From Thiothrix fructosivorans (lineage in GTDB: Bacteria > Pseudomonadota > Gammaproteobacteria > Thiotrichales > Thiotrichaceae), in the NCBI RefSeq assembly GCF_017349355.1, contig NZ_JAFMPM010000006.1:1736001-1800000 (forward strand): 64,000 nucleotides of DNA, written 5' to 3'. Every line of letters begins with the position of its first letter. The first letter of the stretch is position 1. This document shows, piece after piece, positions 18,413 to 26,971 of this stretch. Position numbers and translations under genes: made by a program. A model generated the notes under the pieces. That model was not told the DNA's origin. It was given only the letters and a program-made list of their open reading frames with translations, and ran no database searches.

Positions 18413-20035
18413 ATGACGATGTTTCTGTTACAGGCATTGCTGTGGCTGTTAGTGGCCTTTTTGCTGGGATACGGTATTGGTCGTTTCCTGAAATCACTGT
18501 TCTGCCGTCCTACGGTGGTGGATGAGCCAGTGGTGTTGCATCGGCACCGTCCGCTGGATGTGCCTAGACCTAATGCGGATCTGCCTAAGGTGAATATACC
18601 AGCGTCAGCGACCGTATTAGGTGGTGTTGCCGCTGCGGCGGGCGCGGTTGCTGTTGCGCGTGATGTGTTCACGGCTAAAGTCGATGCGCCGGATGTTTCG
18701 TTGAAGCTGCCGGAAGTTGATGTTCCAGATGTTACGCTGAAAGTGCCAGAGGTCGACTTGCCGGATGTTTCCTTGAAACTGCCAGCAGTTGATGTGCCAG
18801 ATATAGCGATTGATCTTCCAAAGGTCAACGTTGATGTGCCGTCGTTCGAGCTGAAAGCACCGACACTGGATTTCAGCGGCATTGACCCGCACAAGCCAAT
18901 CCTCAATCCGCCGGATATGGACATTGATCTCCCTGAGTTCGACGTCGATGTGCCGGATGTTGCGTTGAAATTGCCAGAAGTTTCCTTGAAACTACCCGCA
19001 GTTGATTTGCCAGATATGGCGATGGATCTTCCAAAGGTCAACGTTGATGTGCCGTCGTTCGAGCTGAAAGCACCGACACTGGATTTCAGCGGCATTGACC
19101 CGCACAAGCCAATCCTCAATCCGCCGGATATGGACATTGATCTCCCTGAGTTCGACGTTGATGTGCCGGATGTTGCGTTGAAATTGCCAGAAGTTTCCTT
19201 GAAACTACCCGCAGTCGATTTGCCAGATATGGCGATGGATCTTCCAAAGGTTAACGTTGATGCGCCGTCGTTCGAGCTGAAAGCGCCGACACTGGATTTC
19301 AGCGGCATTGACCCGCACAAGCCAATCCTCAATCCGCCGGATATGGACATTGATCTCCCTGAGTTCGACGTCGATGTGCCGGATGTGTCTGTGCAAGCGC
19401 CGCCAGTTGATATTGAGGATGGGATCAGTTTTCTGGATATGGCGAAAGCGGTAGTCGTTACGGCTGGTGTAGGTTTGAGTGCCAAAGTTGCATCGGCGAT
19501 GTCATTTGATGACAAGGCTTTACCTGAGGTTGAAGCCAATTTGCCTGATATTGATGCACCGTCGTTCGAGCTGAAAGCACCAACAATTGACTTTAGTGGC
19601 ATTGACCCGCACAAGCCGATCCTCAATCCGCCGGATATGGACATTGACCTACCCGATGTGTCGCCAGATACGCACTCACTGACGCTTGATTTGCCGGACA
19701 TCGACGGTGGTGCTGATTGGTTGCTGCTACTCGTGCGGAATGCAAAAGACGCGTTCCGTGGGCACAACCCGCGTGCGGTGACGCGTTTGTGGAGTCATTC
19801 CAGCCAGCATGACTGTTCGGTATTGGATGCCTACGATTCACTCACCTTGCAACCCGCCACCTACGACAAACTCGGCTCTAGCCATTGCGGTGCGCCGCGA
19901 GCAGGCTTTGTTGCTGTTGGTGGGGATGTGAGCAATATTGAGGTTGGCTCAGGTGTTCTATTCCACTACTGCAATATCGTGGTGTGCCGTGACGCTGACG
20001 ATAATCACTACTTTATCCGTGTAGTGGTTGCTTAA
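18413..20035 (+). CDS. Membrane-anchored repeat protein with AHNAK-like DVPDV repeats
   Basis: 540-aa protein with an N-terminal membrane helix (LLQALLWLLVAFLLGYGIG, residues 5-23). Most of the rest (80-430) is beta-like repeats built on a seven- to eight-residue rhythm of the form DVPDVxLKLPEV. A 71-residue higher-order unit (SFELKAPTLDFSGIDPHKPI then LNPPDMDIDLP) occurs three times in tandem and a fourth time in diverged form. A non-repetitive C-terminal domain of about 105 residues follows (LLLLVRNAKDAFRGHNP ... HYCNIVVCRDADDNHYFIRV). The rhythm resembles the acidic/hydrophobic repeats of animal AHNAK proteins, probably by convergence. Possibly a stiff periplasmic rod that works with the OmpA-like protein upstream. 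Third gene of the operon. Confidence 0.78.
   Translation: MTMFLLQALLWLLVAFLLGYGIGRFLKSLFCRPTVVDEPVVLHRHRPLDVPRPNADLPKVNIPASATVLGGVAAAAGAVAVARDVFTAKVDAPDVSLKLPEVDVPDVTLKVPEVDLPDVSLKLPAVDVPDIAIDLPKVNVDVPSFELKAPTLDFSGIDPHKPILNPPDMDIDLPEFDVDVPDVALKLPEVSLKLPAVDLPDMAMDLPKVNVDVPSFELKAPTLDFSGIDPHKPILNPPDMDIDLPEFDVDVPDVALKLPEVSLKLPAVDLPDMAMDLPKVNVDAPSFELKAPTLDFSGIDPHKPILNPPDMDIDLPEFDVDVPDVSVQAPPVDIEDGISFLDMAKAVVVTAGVGLSAKVASAMSFDDKALPEVEANLPDIDAPSFELKAPTIDFSGIDPHKPILNPPDMDIDLPDVSPDTHSLTLDLPDIDGGADWLLLLVRNAKDAFRGHNPRAVTRLWSHSSQHDCSVLDAYDSLTLQPATYDKLGSSHCGAPRAGFVAVGGDVSNIEVGSGVLFHYCNIVVCRDADDNHYFIRVVVA
18789..19386 (+). repeat. Tandem 213-bp direct repeats inside the repeat-protein gene
   Basis: The string GTCGTTCGAGCTGAAAGC starts at 18841, 19054 and 19267, an exact 213-bp (71-codon) period; a fourth copy at 19561 is 294 bp further and diverged. 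DNA identity between the first three units is very high, including silent positions, which points to recent amplification or gene conversion. Confidence 0.9.
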
Positions 20036-20055
20036 ATCTCATTTCTCCAAACCTG

Positions 20056-20080
20056 CCCGGTGCTGTTATGCAGTGCCGGG
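20056..20080 (+). terminator. Possible terminator hairpin after the envelope operon
   Basis: CCCGGTGCTG (20056-20065) pairs with CAGTGCCGGG (20071-20080) over 10 bp including two G-U pairs, with a 5-nt loop. Only a weak T-rich stretch follows, so termination is uncertain. Confidence 0.35.
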
Positions 20081-20225
20081 TACGGCTTCTTAACGTTACG
20101 CTGAACCCATCACTACCTTTTATCAGTTGGGGATTGTATTTCATCGGTTATCTGTCAATATTGCCTTTATATAAAAAATAATAATTAGCGAACAGGGCAT
20201 TACAATAAAATTGAGATAAAAACCG

Positions 20226-22052
20226 ATGTTAACCCCTAAACGTCTTCATCTATGTGCATTAGTGTTGGCTATTTCTGCTGCTGTGTCTGCTCAAACCGTA
20301 GCGGCGAACGTGCCCGATGCGCCACCCTCTACTAAAAATCCGGTTGCGTTGCCCCCACAAACACAGCCCGATACCGATCAGTTGATTATTCGTTTCCGTG
20401 ATAATGCAAGCCCTGTCGTTGTCGATAAAGCGTTGTCTCGTCTGCGTACTGAGAAAAGTGAAAAATTTGCTTACGCCAAAACCACGCCTGATAAAGCGGA
20501 TGTTTTTCGTTTCGAGAAGCGTAAAAAGAAAGCCGATTGGGACAAGTTATCCACTTGGCTGAAGCAGTTACCGGAAGTCGAATACGTCGAGCCGGACTAT
20601 ATTCTGAACCGTATGGCTGTGCCTGCGCCAGTCGTACCGAATGATCCTTATCTGAATTATCAATGGTCATTGTTGGATGCCATCAGTGGTATTCACGCTG
20701 ATCAAGCATGGGGTTACACCGCTGGTCGGGGTAGCGTCGTGGCTATCGTCGATACCGGTGTCTTGCCGCATGTGGATTTATTGCCGAATCTGTTAGCAGG
20801 TTACGACATGATTGCGGATACGGTGACAGGAAATGATGGCAACGGGCGCGACAGTGATGCGACGGATGCAGGTGATTACGTGCTGGCAGGCGAATGTGGC
20901 AGCACGACGACCATCAATAGCAGTTGGCATGGTACACACGTAGCAGGCACGATTGCGGCTGCTGGTAACAATGCCGAAGGTGTTGCAGGTGTCGCTTATG
21001 CCGCTAAGGCATTGCCGGTACGAGTGTTGGGCAAGTGCGGTGGCTATACCTCTGACATTGCTGCGGGTGTTATTTGGGCGGCAGGCGGCACGGTATCCGG
21101 TGCACCTGTGAACCCGAATCCGGCGCGGGTTATTAACCTGAGTTTGGGTGGCGCATCCGCCTGCGGTTCAACCATGCAGAATGCCATCAATACAGCGCGT
21201 GGCAAAAATGCCGTGGTCGTGGTGGCGGCAGGCAATAGCAATACCGATGCCAGCCAATTTTCACCCGCCAACTGTGCCGGTGTTGTGACGGTAGCTGCGA
21301 CCGGCAAAAATGGCGGACGGGCTTACTATTCCAACTACGGCAATGTCGTCGATTTAGCCGCGCCGGGTGGTTCGATGAATACCGGCGCAACAGACGGTAT
21401 CGTTTCCACCCTAAATACGGGTACGCAAACGGCGCTTGCCGACACTTACAAGTATTATCAAGGCACGAGCATGGCAACGCCCCACGTATCAGGTGTGGTG
21501 GCACTCATGCTATCAGCCAATCCCGCCCTGACACCGGATCAGGTGGAAAGTCTGCTGAAGTCGAGTGTGCGAACCTTCCCGCAACCTTGTGCCAGTTGTG
21601 GCACGGGTTTGTTGGATGCCGCTGCCGCCGTGCAAGCAGCCGTTAATTTTACCGCGCCCGTTGACCCTTACGCGGTGTTGCTGAGTGATTTGAAGAAAAA
21701 CCGCGATCTGTGGCGTGCACAAAACCTCTTGAATTACACCTATGTGTTGGAACAGAAAACCGGCACGAGTGCGGCATTGCGTTTAAAGCTGACCGTTAAA
21801 GCCGGTGTATTGACGGCAGGCATGAATCTGGCAACCAATAAAGCCTTGTCTTCCAGAGACTTGAAAGCCAAAGGTAAAACGGTTGAGCAGTTGTTTACTC
21901 AAGTCGAAACCGCGATTAGTAGCAGGTACACCACGGTCAAAACGACGTATGACACTGCATTCGGCTACCCACTGGATAGTTTCTTGGATAAAAGCACCAG
22001 CGTGACTGGTGATGATGTGAGCTTGAAAGCCTCCAGTCTCACCAAGCTATAA
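20226..22052 (+). CDS. Secreted S8 family serine protease (subtilisin-like)
   Basis: 608-aa exported protease. A signal peptide (residues 1-27) is followed by an I9-type propeptide (about 50-130, DQLIIRFRDN ... VEYVEPDYI), which usually acts as folding chaperone and inhibitor. The catalytic triad is complete: D176 (VAIVDTGV), H235 (SSWHGTHVAGTIAA) and S415 (YQGTSMATPHVSG), with the oxyanion asparagine N337 (AAGNSN). Disulfide-capable cysteines are scattered through the catalytic domain. The C-terminal 130 residues are not a family domain I recognise (a possible pre-peptidase or secretion tail). The next gene, 32 bp downstream, encodes a secreted glycosidase, so the two may be co-transcribed exoenzymes. 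Confidence 0.93.
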   Translation: MLTPKRLHLCALVLAISAAVSAQTVAANVPDAPPSTKNPVALPPQTQPDTDQLIIRFRDNASPVVVDKALSRLRTEKSEKFAYAKTTPDKADVFRFEKRKKKADWDKLSTWLKQLPEVEYVEPDYILNRMAVPAPVVPNDPYLNYQWSLLDAISGIHADQAWGYTAGRGSVVAIVDTGVLPHVDLLPNLLAGYDMIADTVTGNDGNGRDSDATDAGDYVLAGECGSTTTINSSWHGTHVAGTIAAAGNNAEGVAGVAYAAKALPVRVLGKCGGYTSDIAAGVIWAAGGTVSGAPVNPNPARVINLSLGGASACGSTMQNAINTARGKNAVVVVAAGNSNTDASQFSPANCAGVVTVAATGKNGGRAYYSNYGNVVDLAAPGGSMNTGATDGIVSTLNTGTQTALADTYKYYQGTSMATPHVSGVVALMLSANPALTPDQVESLLKSSVRTFPQPCASCGTGLLDAAAAVQAAVNFTAPVDPYAVLLSDLKKNRDLWRAQNLLNYTYVLEQKTGTSAALRLKLTVKAGVLTAGMNLATNKALSSRDLKAKGKTVEQLFTQVETAISSRYTTVKTTYDTAFGYPLDSFLDKSTSVTGDDVSLKASSLTKL

Positions 22053-22084
22053 GCCACTACTAAACCGTAAGAGAGGGATTTCTC

Positions 22085-23374
22085 ATGAAAAATACTAGGC
22101 AGTGGACGCTACTCGGCGTAGCTATCGCTGGGTTTCTCTCAGCGGGTGCGGCACAGTCCGCCACGATGCTGGGGGCGTATATTGACAATGATGGTTGGAA
22201 TACTGCGCCAATTGATCAATTCAATACCGATGCTGCCAAGTCATTGGCGGTGGTCAATTTGTTTTCCAGCTTTGGGCAAGATTGGGGGAGCTTGAATGTA
22301 CAGGTATCCAATATTGTGTCACGCAAAGCCACGCCGCTGATTACGTGGATGCCAAGCATATCCAGCCGACCTGATGCTAATTTGCTGGGTGAAATCAGTA
22401 GCGGGCAATGGGATGGCTACATCGACGGTTGGATCAATAGCCTGAAACTGTGGCAAGCCTCGTACCCCACTGATCAAAAACCCACGGTGTTATTACGTTT
22501 TGCGCACGAATTCAACGGCAACTGGTATCCGTGGAGCAATGACCCCGATGGTTTGAAAACGGCGTGGCGTTACCTACACAACCGTTTTGCGCAAGCCGGT
22601 GTGACTGGGGTGGAATGGGTGTGGTGTGCGAATAATGTCAGCGTTGATAATTACAACGACATTACCCGCTATTACCCCGGCAATGATGTAGTGAACTGGA
22701 CGGCCTTGGATGGCTACAATTGGGGCAGCAATTACAGCTTTACGCAGTGGAAAGGCTTCGCGGAAGTGTTTAGTGCGCCTTACACAACGCTCGTGACGAA
22801 TTACCCCGATAAGCCCGTATTGCTGGCAGAAGTCGCCTCCGCCGAACCACAGGATCTGCCGAATGCCGACTATGGCATGAGCGGCGATGACAGCGATGCA
22901 GGGCAAAGCAAAGCGGTGTGGGTGCAGGATATGTATACCCGCATGTTGGCAGAATACCCCGCGATTCGCGCGGTGACATGGTTTAACACCAATAAGGAAT
23001 TGAGCTGGGCATTGAATGGCGTGGGCAATACGGGCTTGGCAGCGTACAACACCGCTATCGCTGACAGTCGTTACACGGGAACATTTACCGCGTGGGTTGC
23101 CCCGACGACGGTGACTGAACCCACCAAGACCAGAGCGGCTAAAGGTGGCGGCGGCGGTAAACGTTCCACCACCACAACCAGTACCACTTTAATGGCCGCA
23201 GAAAGTACTACGTTGGAAGGCATTCAACAGGAGCGTGATTCAGGGCTACAACGTGCTTTAGCGGTGAGTAAAATGCCAGCGGTAGTCGGCACAGCGTTGT
23301 TAGCGCGTGAAGCACAAGGTTTCCGCCGTTTGCCACCAGCAGCACGGGCGGTATTACGTGAGGATGTGCGGTAG
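22085..23374 (+). CDS. Secreted GH26-like glycoside hydrolase (beta-mannanase type)
   Basis: 429-aa exported protein with a signal peptide (cleavage near AQSA, residue 26). The core matches the GH26 fold: the acid/base glutamate is probably E142 in RFAHEFNGNWYPWS, and the nucleophile E249 in KPVLLAEVAS; WVWCANN and ALDGYNWG are typical substrate-site stretches. GH26 enzymes cut beta-mannans or mixed-linkage glucans/xylans; the exact substrate cannot be read here. After residue 340 comes a Gly/Thr-rich linker (GGGGGKRSTTTTSTT) and a 60-residue alpha-helical tail of unknown role. It follows the S8 protease by 32 bp. Its 3' end overlaps the convergent sensor kinase gene by 21 bp. Confidence 0.85.
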   Translation: MKNTRQWTLLGVAIAGFLSAGAAQSATMLGAYIDNDGWNTAPIDQFNTDAAKSLAVVNLFSSFGQDWGSLNVQVSNIVSRKATPLITWMPSISSRPDANLLGEISSGQWDGYIDGWINSLKLWQASYPTDQKPTVLLRFAHEFNGNWYPWSNDPDGLKTAWRYLHNRFAQAGVTGVEWVWCANNVSVDNYNDITRYYPGNDVVNWTALDGYNWGSNYSFTQWKGFAEVFSAPYTTLVTNYPDKPVLLAEVASAEPQDLPNADYGMSGDDSDAGQSKAVWVQDMYTRMLAEYPAIRAVTWFNTNKELSWALNGVGNTGLAAYNTAIADSRYTGTFTAWVAPTTVTEPTKTRAAKGGGGGKRSTTTTSTTLMAAESTTLEGIQQERDSGLQRALAVSKMPAVVGTALLAREAQGFRRLPPAARAVLREDVR

Positions 23375-24724
23375 ATGAATTTCCACCCGTAAGCCACCGC
23401 TGTTGAGGTTTTTGGCTCGGATCGTCCCGCCGTGACTTTCAATCGCTCGCCGCGCAATCGCCAAGCCCAGCCCGTAACCGTTACGGCTGGCACTGGCGTT
23501 ACTGCTGCGCTGGAACGGCTCGAAAATACTCCTCAATTCCGCTTCGGGCACGCCCGATCCTTGATCATCCACCGTCAGATGCAGACTAGACGCGGCAGCA
23601 TCTTGGTGAATAGCCAACGTGACCGCCGTGTTTTCGGGCGTGTGGTGAATGGCGTTGCGCACCACGTTTTCCAAGGCGCGATACAGCAATTCACCATGCC
23701 CCTGAATGATCGGATTACCCTCAACATCGCACTGGAACACCACTTGGCGGGACAGCGCATTCGCTTCAAACCGCGCATCATCAATCACGGCATCGGCAAG
23801 TTCCAGAATGTCGATGTATTCATCCAACGGTTGCGGCACGCCGGATTCGAGGCGCGAAAGCGTTAGCACTTCACCCACCAGCGTATCCAGACGTCCGGCT
23901 TCGTGTTCGATACGGGCAAGGCTGCTGGCAACTTTTTCTGGCTGTTGATGCGCCAGACCGATGCTGGCTTGCAAGCGTGCTAGTGGGGAGCGCAATTCAT
24001 GCGAAACGTCGTGCAGCAAACGGCGTTGCGATGCCATCAGGATTTGCAGTTTGGTAGCCATATCGTCGAAATCGCGTCCTAAATCAGCAATTTCATCACG
24101 CCGCGAACCCATCGTTGAGGTGACGCGCTGGCTCAAATCGCCTTTGGCTGCGGCACGGAAGGCTTTGCGCAAAATGCCAATGGGTTGCGAGAAATACCAC
24201 GCCAGCAAGAAGCTGGATAAAAAGCTGGCAACAATGCCGGAGACAATCAGGGTTGGGGTAGAAATCCGGTGCGGTGGTGGCAGACGTCGTTCTTGCTGGA
24301 ATTGCGGGTATTGCCCCGCCAGTGGCGCGAACAACAGGTAACTTTCTGCGCCGGTTTCGACTTGGCGGACGATAGGCAGTTTGAGATCTTTCCCAAGGCT
24401 GGCGCGAACCCGTTGGAGGGTATCATCCGACACGGTGCGCTCTAGCAGCTCTTTGCCGTTAGCATCCACGGCGTAAATTTGCAGGTCTTGGGGGGCTTCA
24501 TCGCGTTGTTCCAGCAACATATTGCGCATCGCCGCTGTGCCGCCATAGAGGAAGGTGTTGGCAGCCGCTTTGACCGCGAGGACGGAACTGGGGCGAATCA
24601 CCACATCTTTTTCCATGTCCTGCAAATCGCTGTGGTGCAACCAGACCGCAATGCCGGTGACTCCGCCCGCAACCAGCAGGGTGAGCCAAAACGTGAGGAG
24701 GATTTTCCAGAACAGTCTGCCCAT
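23354..24724 (-). CDS. Sensor histidine kinase (CpxA-like)
   Basis: 456-aa inner-membrane sensor. Two transmembrane helices (about 8-29 and 158-178) flank a periplasmic sensor region of about 125 residues. A HAMP domain (about 178-232), a HisKA domain with phospho-acceptor H242 (LLHDVSHELRSPLARLQ) and an ATP-binding domain follow, with N-box ENVVRNAIHHTPE, G1 DDQGSGVPE and G2 GYGLGLAIARRAIE. Overall layout and the H-box region resemble CpxA. The stimulus is unknown; the neighbouring secreted protease and efflux genes suggest envelope stress, which is inference. It lies 2 bp downstream of its response regulator gene. Confidence 0.92.
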   Translation of the reverse strand: MGRLFWKILLTFWLTLLVAGGVTGIAVWLHHSDLQDMEKDVVIRPSSVLAVKAAANTFLYGGTAAMRNMLLEQRDEAPQDLQIYAVDANGKELLERTVSDDTLQRVRASLGKDLKLPIVRQVETGAESYLLFAPLAGQYPQFQQERRLPPPHRISTPTLIVSGIVASFLSSFLLAWYFSQPIGILRKAFRAAAKGDLSQRVTSTMGSRRDEIADLGRDFDDMATKLQILMASQRRLLHDVSHELRSPLARLQASIGLAHQQPEKVASSLARIEHEAGRLDTLVGEVLTLSRLESGVPQPLDEYIDILELADAVIDDARFEANALSRQVVFQCDVEGNPIIQGHGELLYRALENVVRNAIHHTPENTAVTLAIHQDAAASSLHLTVDDQGSGVPEAELRSIFEPFQRSSNASASRNGYGLGLAIARRAIESHGGTIRAKNLNSGGLRVEIHLPHILT

Positions 24725-24726
24725 GT

Positions 24727-25410
24727 TTATTCCCCGATCAATTGGTAGCCGATGCCGCGCACGGTTTGGATACAGGAACGCCCATCCGGTAAGTTGCCGA
24801 GTTTATGGCGGATGCTGCTCATGTGTACGTCGATGCTGCGGTCGTAACGAGTCAATGGTCGCCCTAAACCGTGGCTGGAAAGGTCGGCTTTGCTGACGGG
24901 TTGACCGGCTTGGCGAGCGAGAACTTCCAGTAGGTTGAATTCGGTGCTGGTGAGTTCCAAGGCTTGCCCGTGCCATAGGGTTTGGCGTTTTTCGGGGTAA
25001 AGGGTGAGTGCGCCGATTTGTAGCGGTTCGTGATCGGTGGTGGTGTCGTTGCTGGTGCGGCGTAGGATGGCGCGGATGCGGGCAACCAATTCACGCGGCA
25101 TACACGGTTTGGGGACGTAATCGTCCGCGCCGAGTTCCAAACCGATAATGCGGTCGATGTCGTCGCCACGGGCGGTGAGCATGAGTACCGGCATTTTGCT
25201 ATGGGTACGGATGCGGCTGAGGGCTTCGATGCCGCTCATGCCGGGCATCATCACATCCAATACCACCAGCGCGTAATCGCCGTTGAGGGCTTCGCGCACG
25301 GCTGCGTCACCGTTATGCACAGCGGTGATGTCGAAACCTTCGCGTTCCAAATATTCGGTCAGCATGGTGGTGAGTTCGATGTCGTCGTCGACCAGTAATA
25401 GCTTGCTCAT
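24727..25410 (-). CDS. OmpR-family response regulator (CpxR-like)
   Basis: 227-aa transcription factor. The receiver domain (1-115) has the acidic pocket DDD (residues 8-10), the phospho-acceptor D52 (LVVLDVMMPGMSG), T/S switch (MLTARGD) and K in VPKPCMPRELV. A winged-helix DNA-binding domain follows (about 130-227), with LELTSTEFNLLEVLARQAGQ, RYDRSIDVHMSSIRHKLG and CIQTVRGIGYQLIG. It pairs with the kinase encoded 2 bp downstream. Start ATG at 25410. Its regulon is not evident from the sequence. Confidence 0.94.
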   Translation of the reverse strand: MSKLLLVDDDIELTTMLTEYLEREGFDITAVHNGDAAVREALNGDYALVVLDVMMPGMSGIEALSRIRTHSKMPVLMLTARGDDIDRIIGLELGADDYVPKPCMPRELVARIRAILRRTSNDTTTDHEPLQIGALTLYPEKRQTLWHGQALELTSTEFNLLEVLARQAGQPVSKADLSSHGLGRPLTRYDRSIDVHMSSIRHKLGNLPDGRSCIQTVRGIGYQLIGE

Positions 25411-25475
25411 GATTGTCTTCTGAGTGGTGTAATACCTTGAATCATACGGTGATTGAAATGCAAGGGCAGGGGGTT

Positions 25476-25763
25476 TTACATTTCTTTACACGGCTTTACA
25501 CGCCCAGTGCTTAGGCATAAGTTCCGGTATGCTTGCGCCCAATGTTCGTCGGCGCAATTGTCGGGGCAACCTTCGTGCCGCCACAAGTAATACGCGGTTT
25601 CGCGGATCAGGGCTTCGATCGGTTCATTGCTGTGGAAATAGTCGCACGTTCCGCTGATAGCATCGTAGGGCAGGGCGGCGAATCTGTCCCGCCCCGGTGT
25701 CGGTTGGGTATGCCGATAGCAGTCGGCGCGTAGCGGGCATAAGTCGCCGTAGCAATACAGCAT
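25476..25763 (-). CDS. DUF2934-like small protein
   Basis: 95-aa soluble protein. The segment IRETAYYLWRHEGCPDNCAD then EHWAQAYRNL has the pattern of DUF2934, a short helical domain of unknown function (IRxxAYxxWxxxGxP...HWxxA). It also has six cysteines in its first and last thirds (LYCYGDLCPLRADCYRH, CPDNC), which could bind a metal. It lies upstream of the two-component genes on the same strand, 66 bp before the regulator start, and divergent from the unknown gene at 25838. No specific function proposed. Confidence 0.65.
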   Translation of the reverse strand: MLYCYGDLCPLRADCYRHTQPTPGRDRFAALPYDAISGTCDYFHSNEPIEALIRETAYYLWRHEGCPDNCADEHWAQAYRNLCLSTGRVKPCKEM

Positions 25764-25837
25764 GATTCAATTCCTGATGGGTCAATAGTGCGCAGAGTGT
25801 ATACTGACGGCGCGATGAGCGTACATGGAGAACAAGA

Positions 25838-26305
25838 ATGACAAAGGTAAAACCGTGGTGCTGGCAAGTTGCCGCGAATGGCAATGGACCTGATTGGTTG
25901 CTGCTGGCGCACGTTACCCCCGATAGTGTTGCGGCATTGAAGCAGGAGCTCGTAAACACTAGCCTCGACGGCTACAGCCAGTGTGCCGATACCCCCTATA
26001 CCTTGATGGATAGCACGAATGCAGATGCTTATCTGGGTAATTTGACGGGCAAAGATCCGCGCAATATTTGGGTATACAACCTTGTCGAAATCCAAGGTGA
26101 TTTGATCAAAATTGAGAGCGGTTACGGGGGGCGTGGCGATGTTAATAATCAGGTGGAAACCGACTTTTTGCTGCATTTGTTCGCCCTGCCAAACATCACC
26201 TTACAATCTTGGCAAGTGTTGGCAGGGGGCGAGGGCTACGATTACGTGGTCAGTGCGGCGGGTACGGATACGGGGAGTTTTAGGGCGTATCTCTCCCCGG
26301 ATTAA
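25838..26305 (+). CDS. Hypothetical protein, 155 aa
   Basis: Not recognised. A soluble 155-aa protein without signal peptide, beginning MTKVKPWCWQVAANGNGPDW and continuing with mixed alpha/beta segments (NIWVYNLVEIQGDLIKIESG, LQSWQVLAGGEGYDYVVSA). The start has the ribosome-binding site GGAG 11 nt upstream (TGGAGAACAAGAATG). It is a single plus-strand gene between minus-strand genes; the next gene, convergent, ends 1 bp after it. No function proposed. Confidence 0.65.
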   Translation: MTKVKPWCWQVAANGNGPDWLLLAHVTPDSVAALKQELVNTSLDGYSQCADTPYTLMDSTNADAYLGNLTGKDPRNIWVYNLVEIQGDLIKIESGYGGRGDVNNQVETDFLLHLFALPNITLQSWQVLAGGEGYDYVVSAAGTDTGSFRAYLSPD

Positions 26306-26306
26306 G

Positions 26307-26807
26307 TTATTTCGCGGCAATCACGCCATTCAACACTTCCACCGGATTGCGCTGATTTTGCTTAGCCACTGCATCCAACGACACCATCGTCGCATCCAGT
26401 TTCAAGCCTTGCGCCTGCAATTTCGCCTGCAAATCTTCCAAGGTATTGCCCGTGATACCCGCAAGTTTATCCAGCGGTGCATTCATCAGCACGTTGCTGG
26501 CTTGCGCACCCGGTGGCCCCCGACGTTCTTCCTCACCCGGAATCAGCATGGAGGCAACCGTCAATATCGCAAAGAAGCCGATCACCCCAAGCGCTGCTTT
26601 TTGCGAAAAATAACGTGCAAACATCTTCCAATTCGTTACCAAGTGCAAGCCTACGCCAATGACCATCGCCCAACTCAGCCATTCGTGAGCCACTTTGCTA
26701 ATGCCTACATTGATATGGAAAAACATTAAAATGCCGGTAATCGACATCAGCATAAACGCGCCAATCGTCAACGGTGTCGCCCAGCGGCGCAGGGTAGCGG
26801 TATCCAT
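26307..26807 (-). CDS. DUF4405 domain membrane protein
   Basis: 166-aa inner-membrane protein with three predicted helices (PLTIGAFMLMSITGILMFFH; EWLSWAMVIGVGLHLVTNW; ALGVIGFFAILTVASML). The pattern with conserved histidines in helices 1 and 2 (HEWLSW...GLHLVTNWKMF) fits DUF4405, a family related to b-type cytochrome membrane domains. A periplasmic tail (residues 100-166) ends the protein. I chose ATG 26807, which has the ribosome-binding site AGGAG 8 nt upstream, over the earlier in-frame ATG at 26849, whose extension is not conserved-looking. It is divergent from the efflux operon that starts at 26972. Confidence 0.75.
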   Translation of the reverse strand: MDTATLRRWATPLTIGAFMLMSITGILMFFHINVGISKVAHEWLSWAMVIGVGLHLVTNWKMFARYFSQKAALGVIGFFAILTVASMLIPGEEERRGPPGAQASNVLMNAPLDKLAGITGNTLEDLQAKLQAQGLKLDATMVSLDAVAKQNQRNPVEVLNGVIAAK

Positions 26808-26971
26808 GTTTACATCTCCTGTAGTCGTAAAAAACGCTCGATGACGCAATGATCACGGACATTGCCACACGGAAACAGCGGTTTTACATATCTTTACATG
26901 GCGTTTACCCACCTTTACCCGCCGCTAGGCCACACTTGTACTATGCAAAAACGCTAAGGATAAAATTCGGC

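Noticed and set aside
18406-19767. A 453-aa open frame antisense to the repeat-protein gene
   Set aside because: It exists because the 213-bp repeats keep the opposite frame open. The sense strand has a membrane anchor, ribosome-binding site and operon context; the antisense protein is low-complexity Ser/Gly/Thr.
26849-26971. Longer N-terminus for the NodT-family lipoprotein
   Set aside because: It would place the lipoprotein signal 41 residues inside the protein; ATG 26972 fits.
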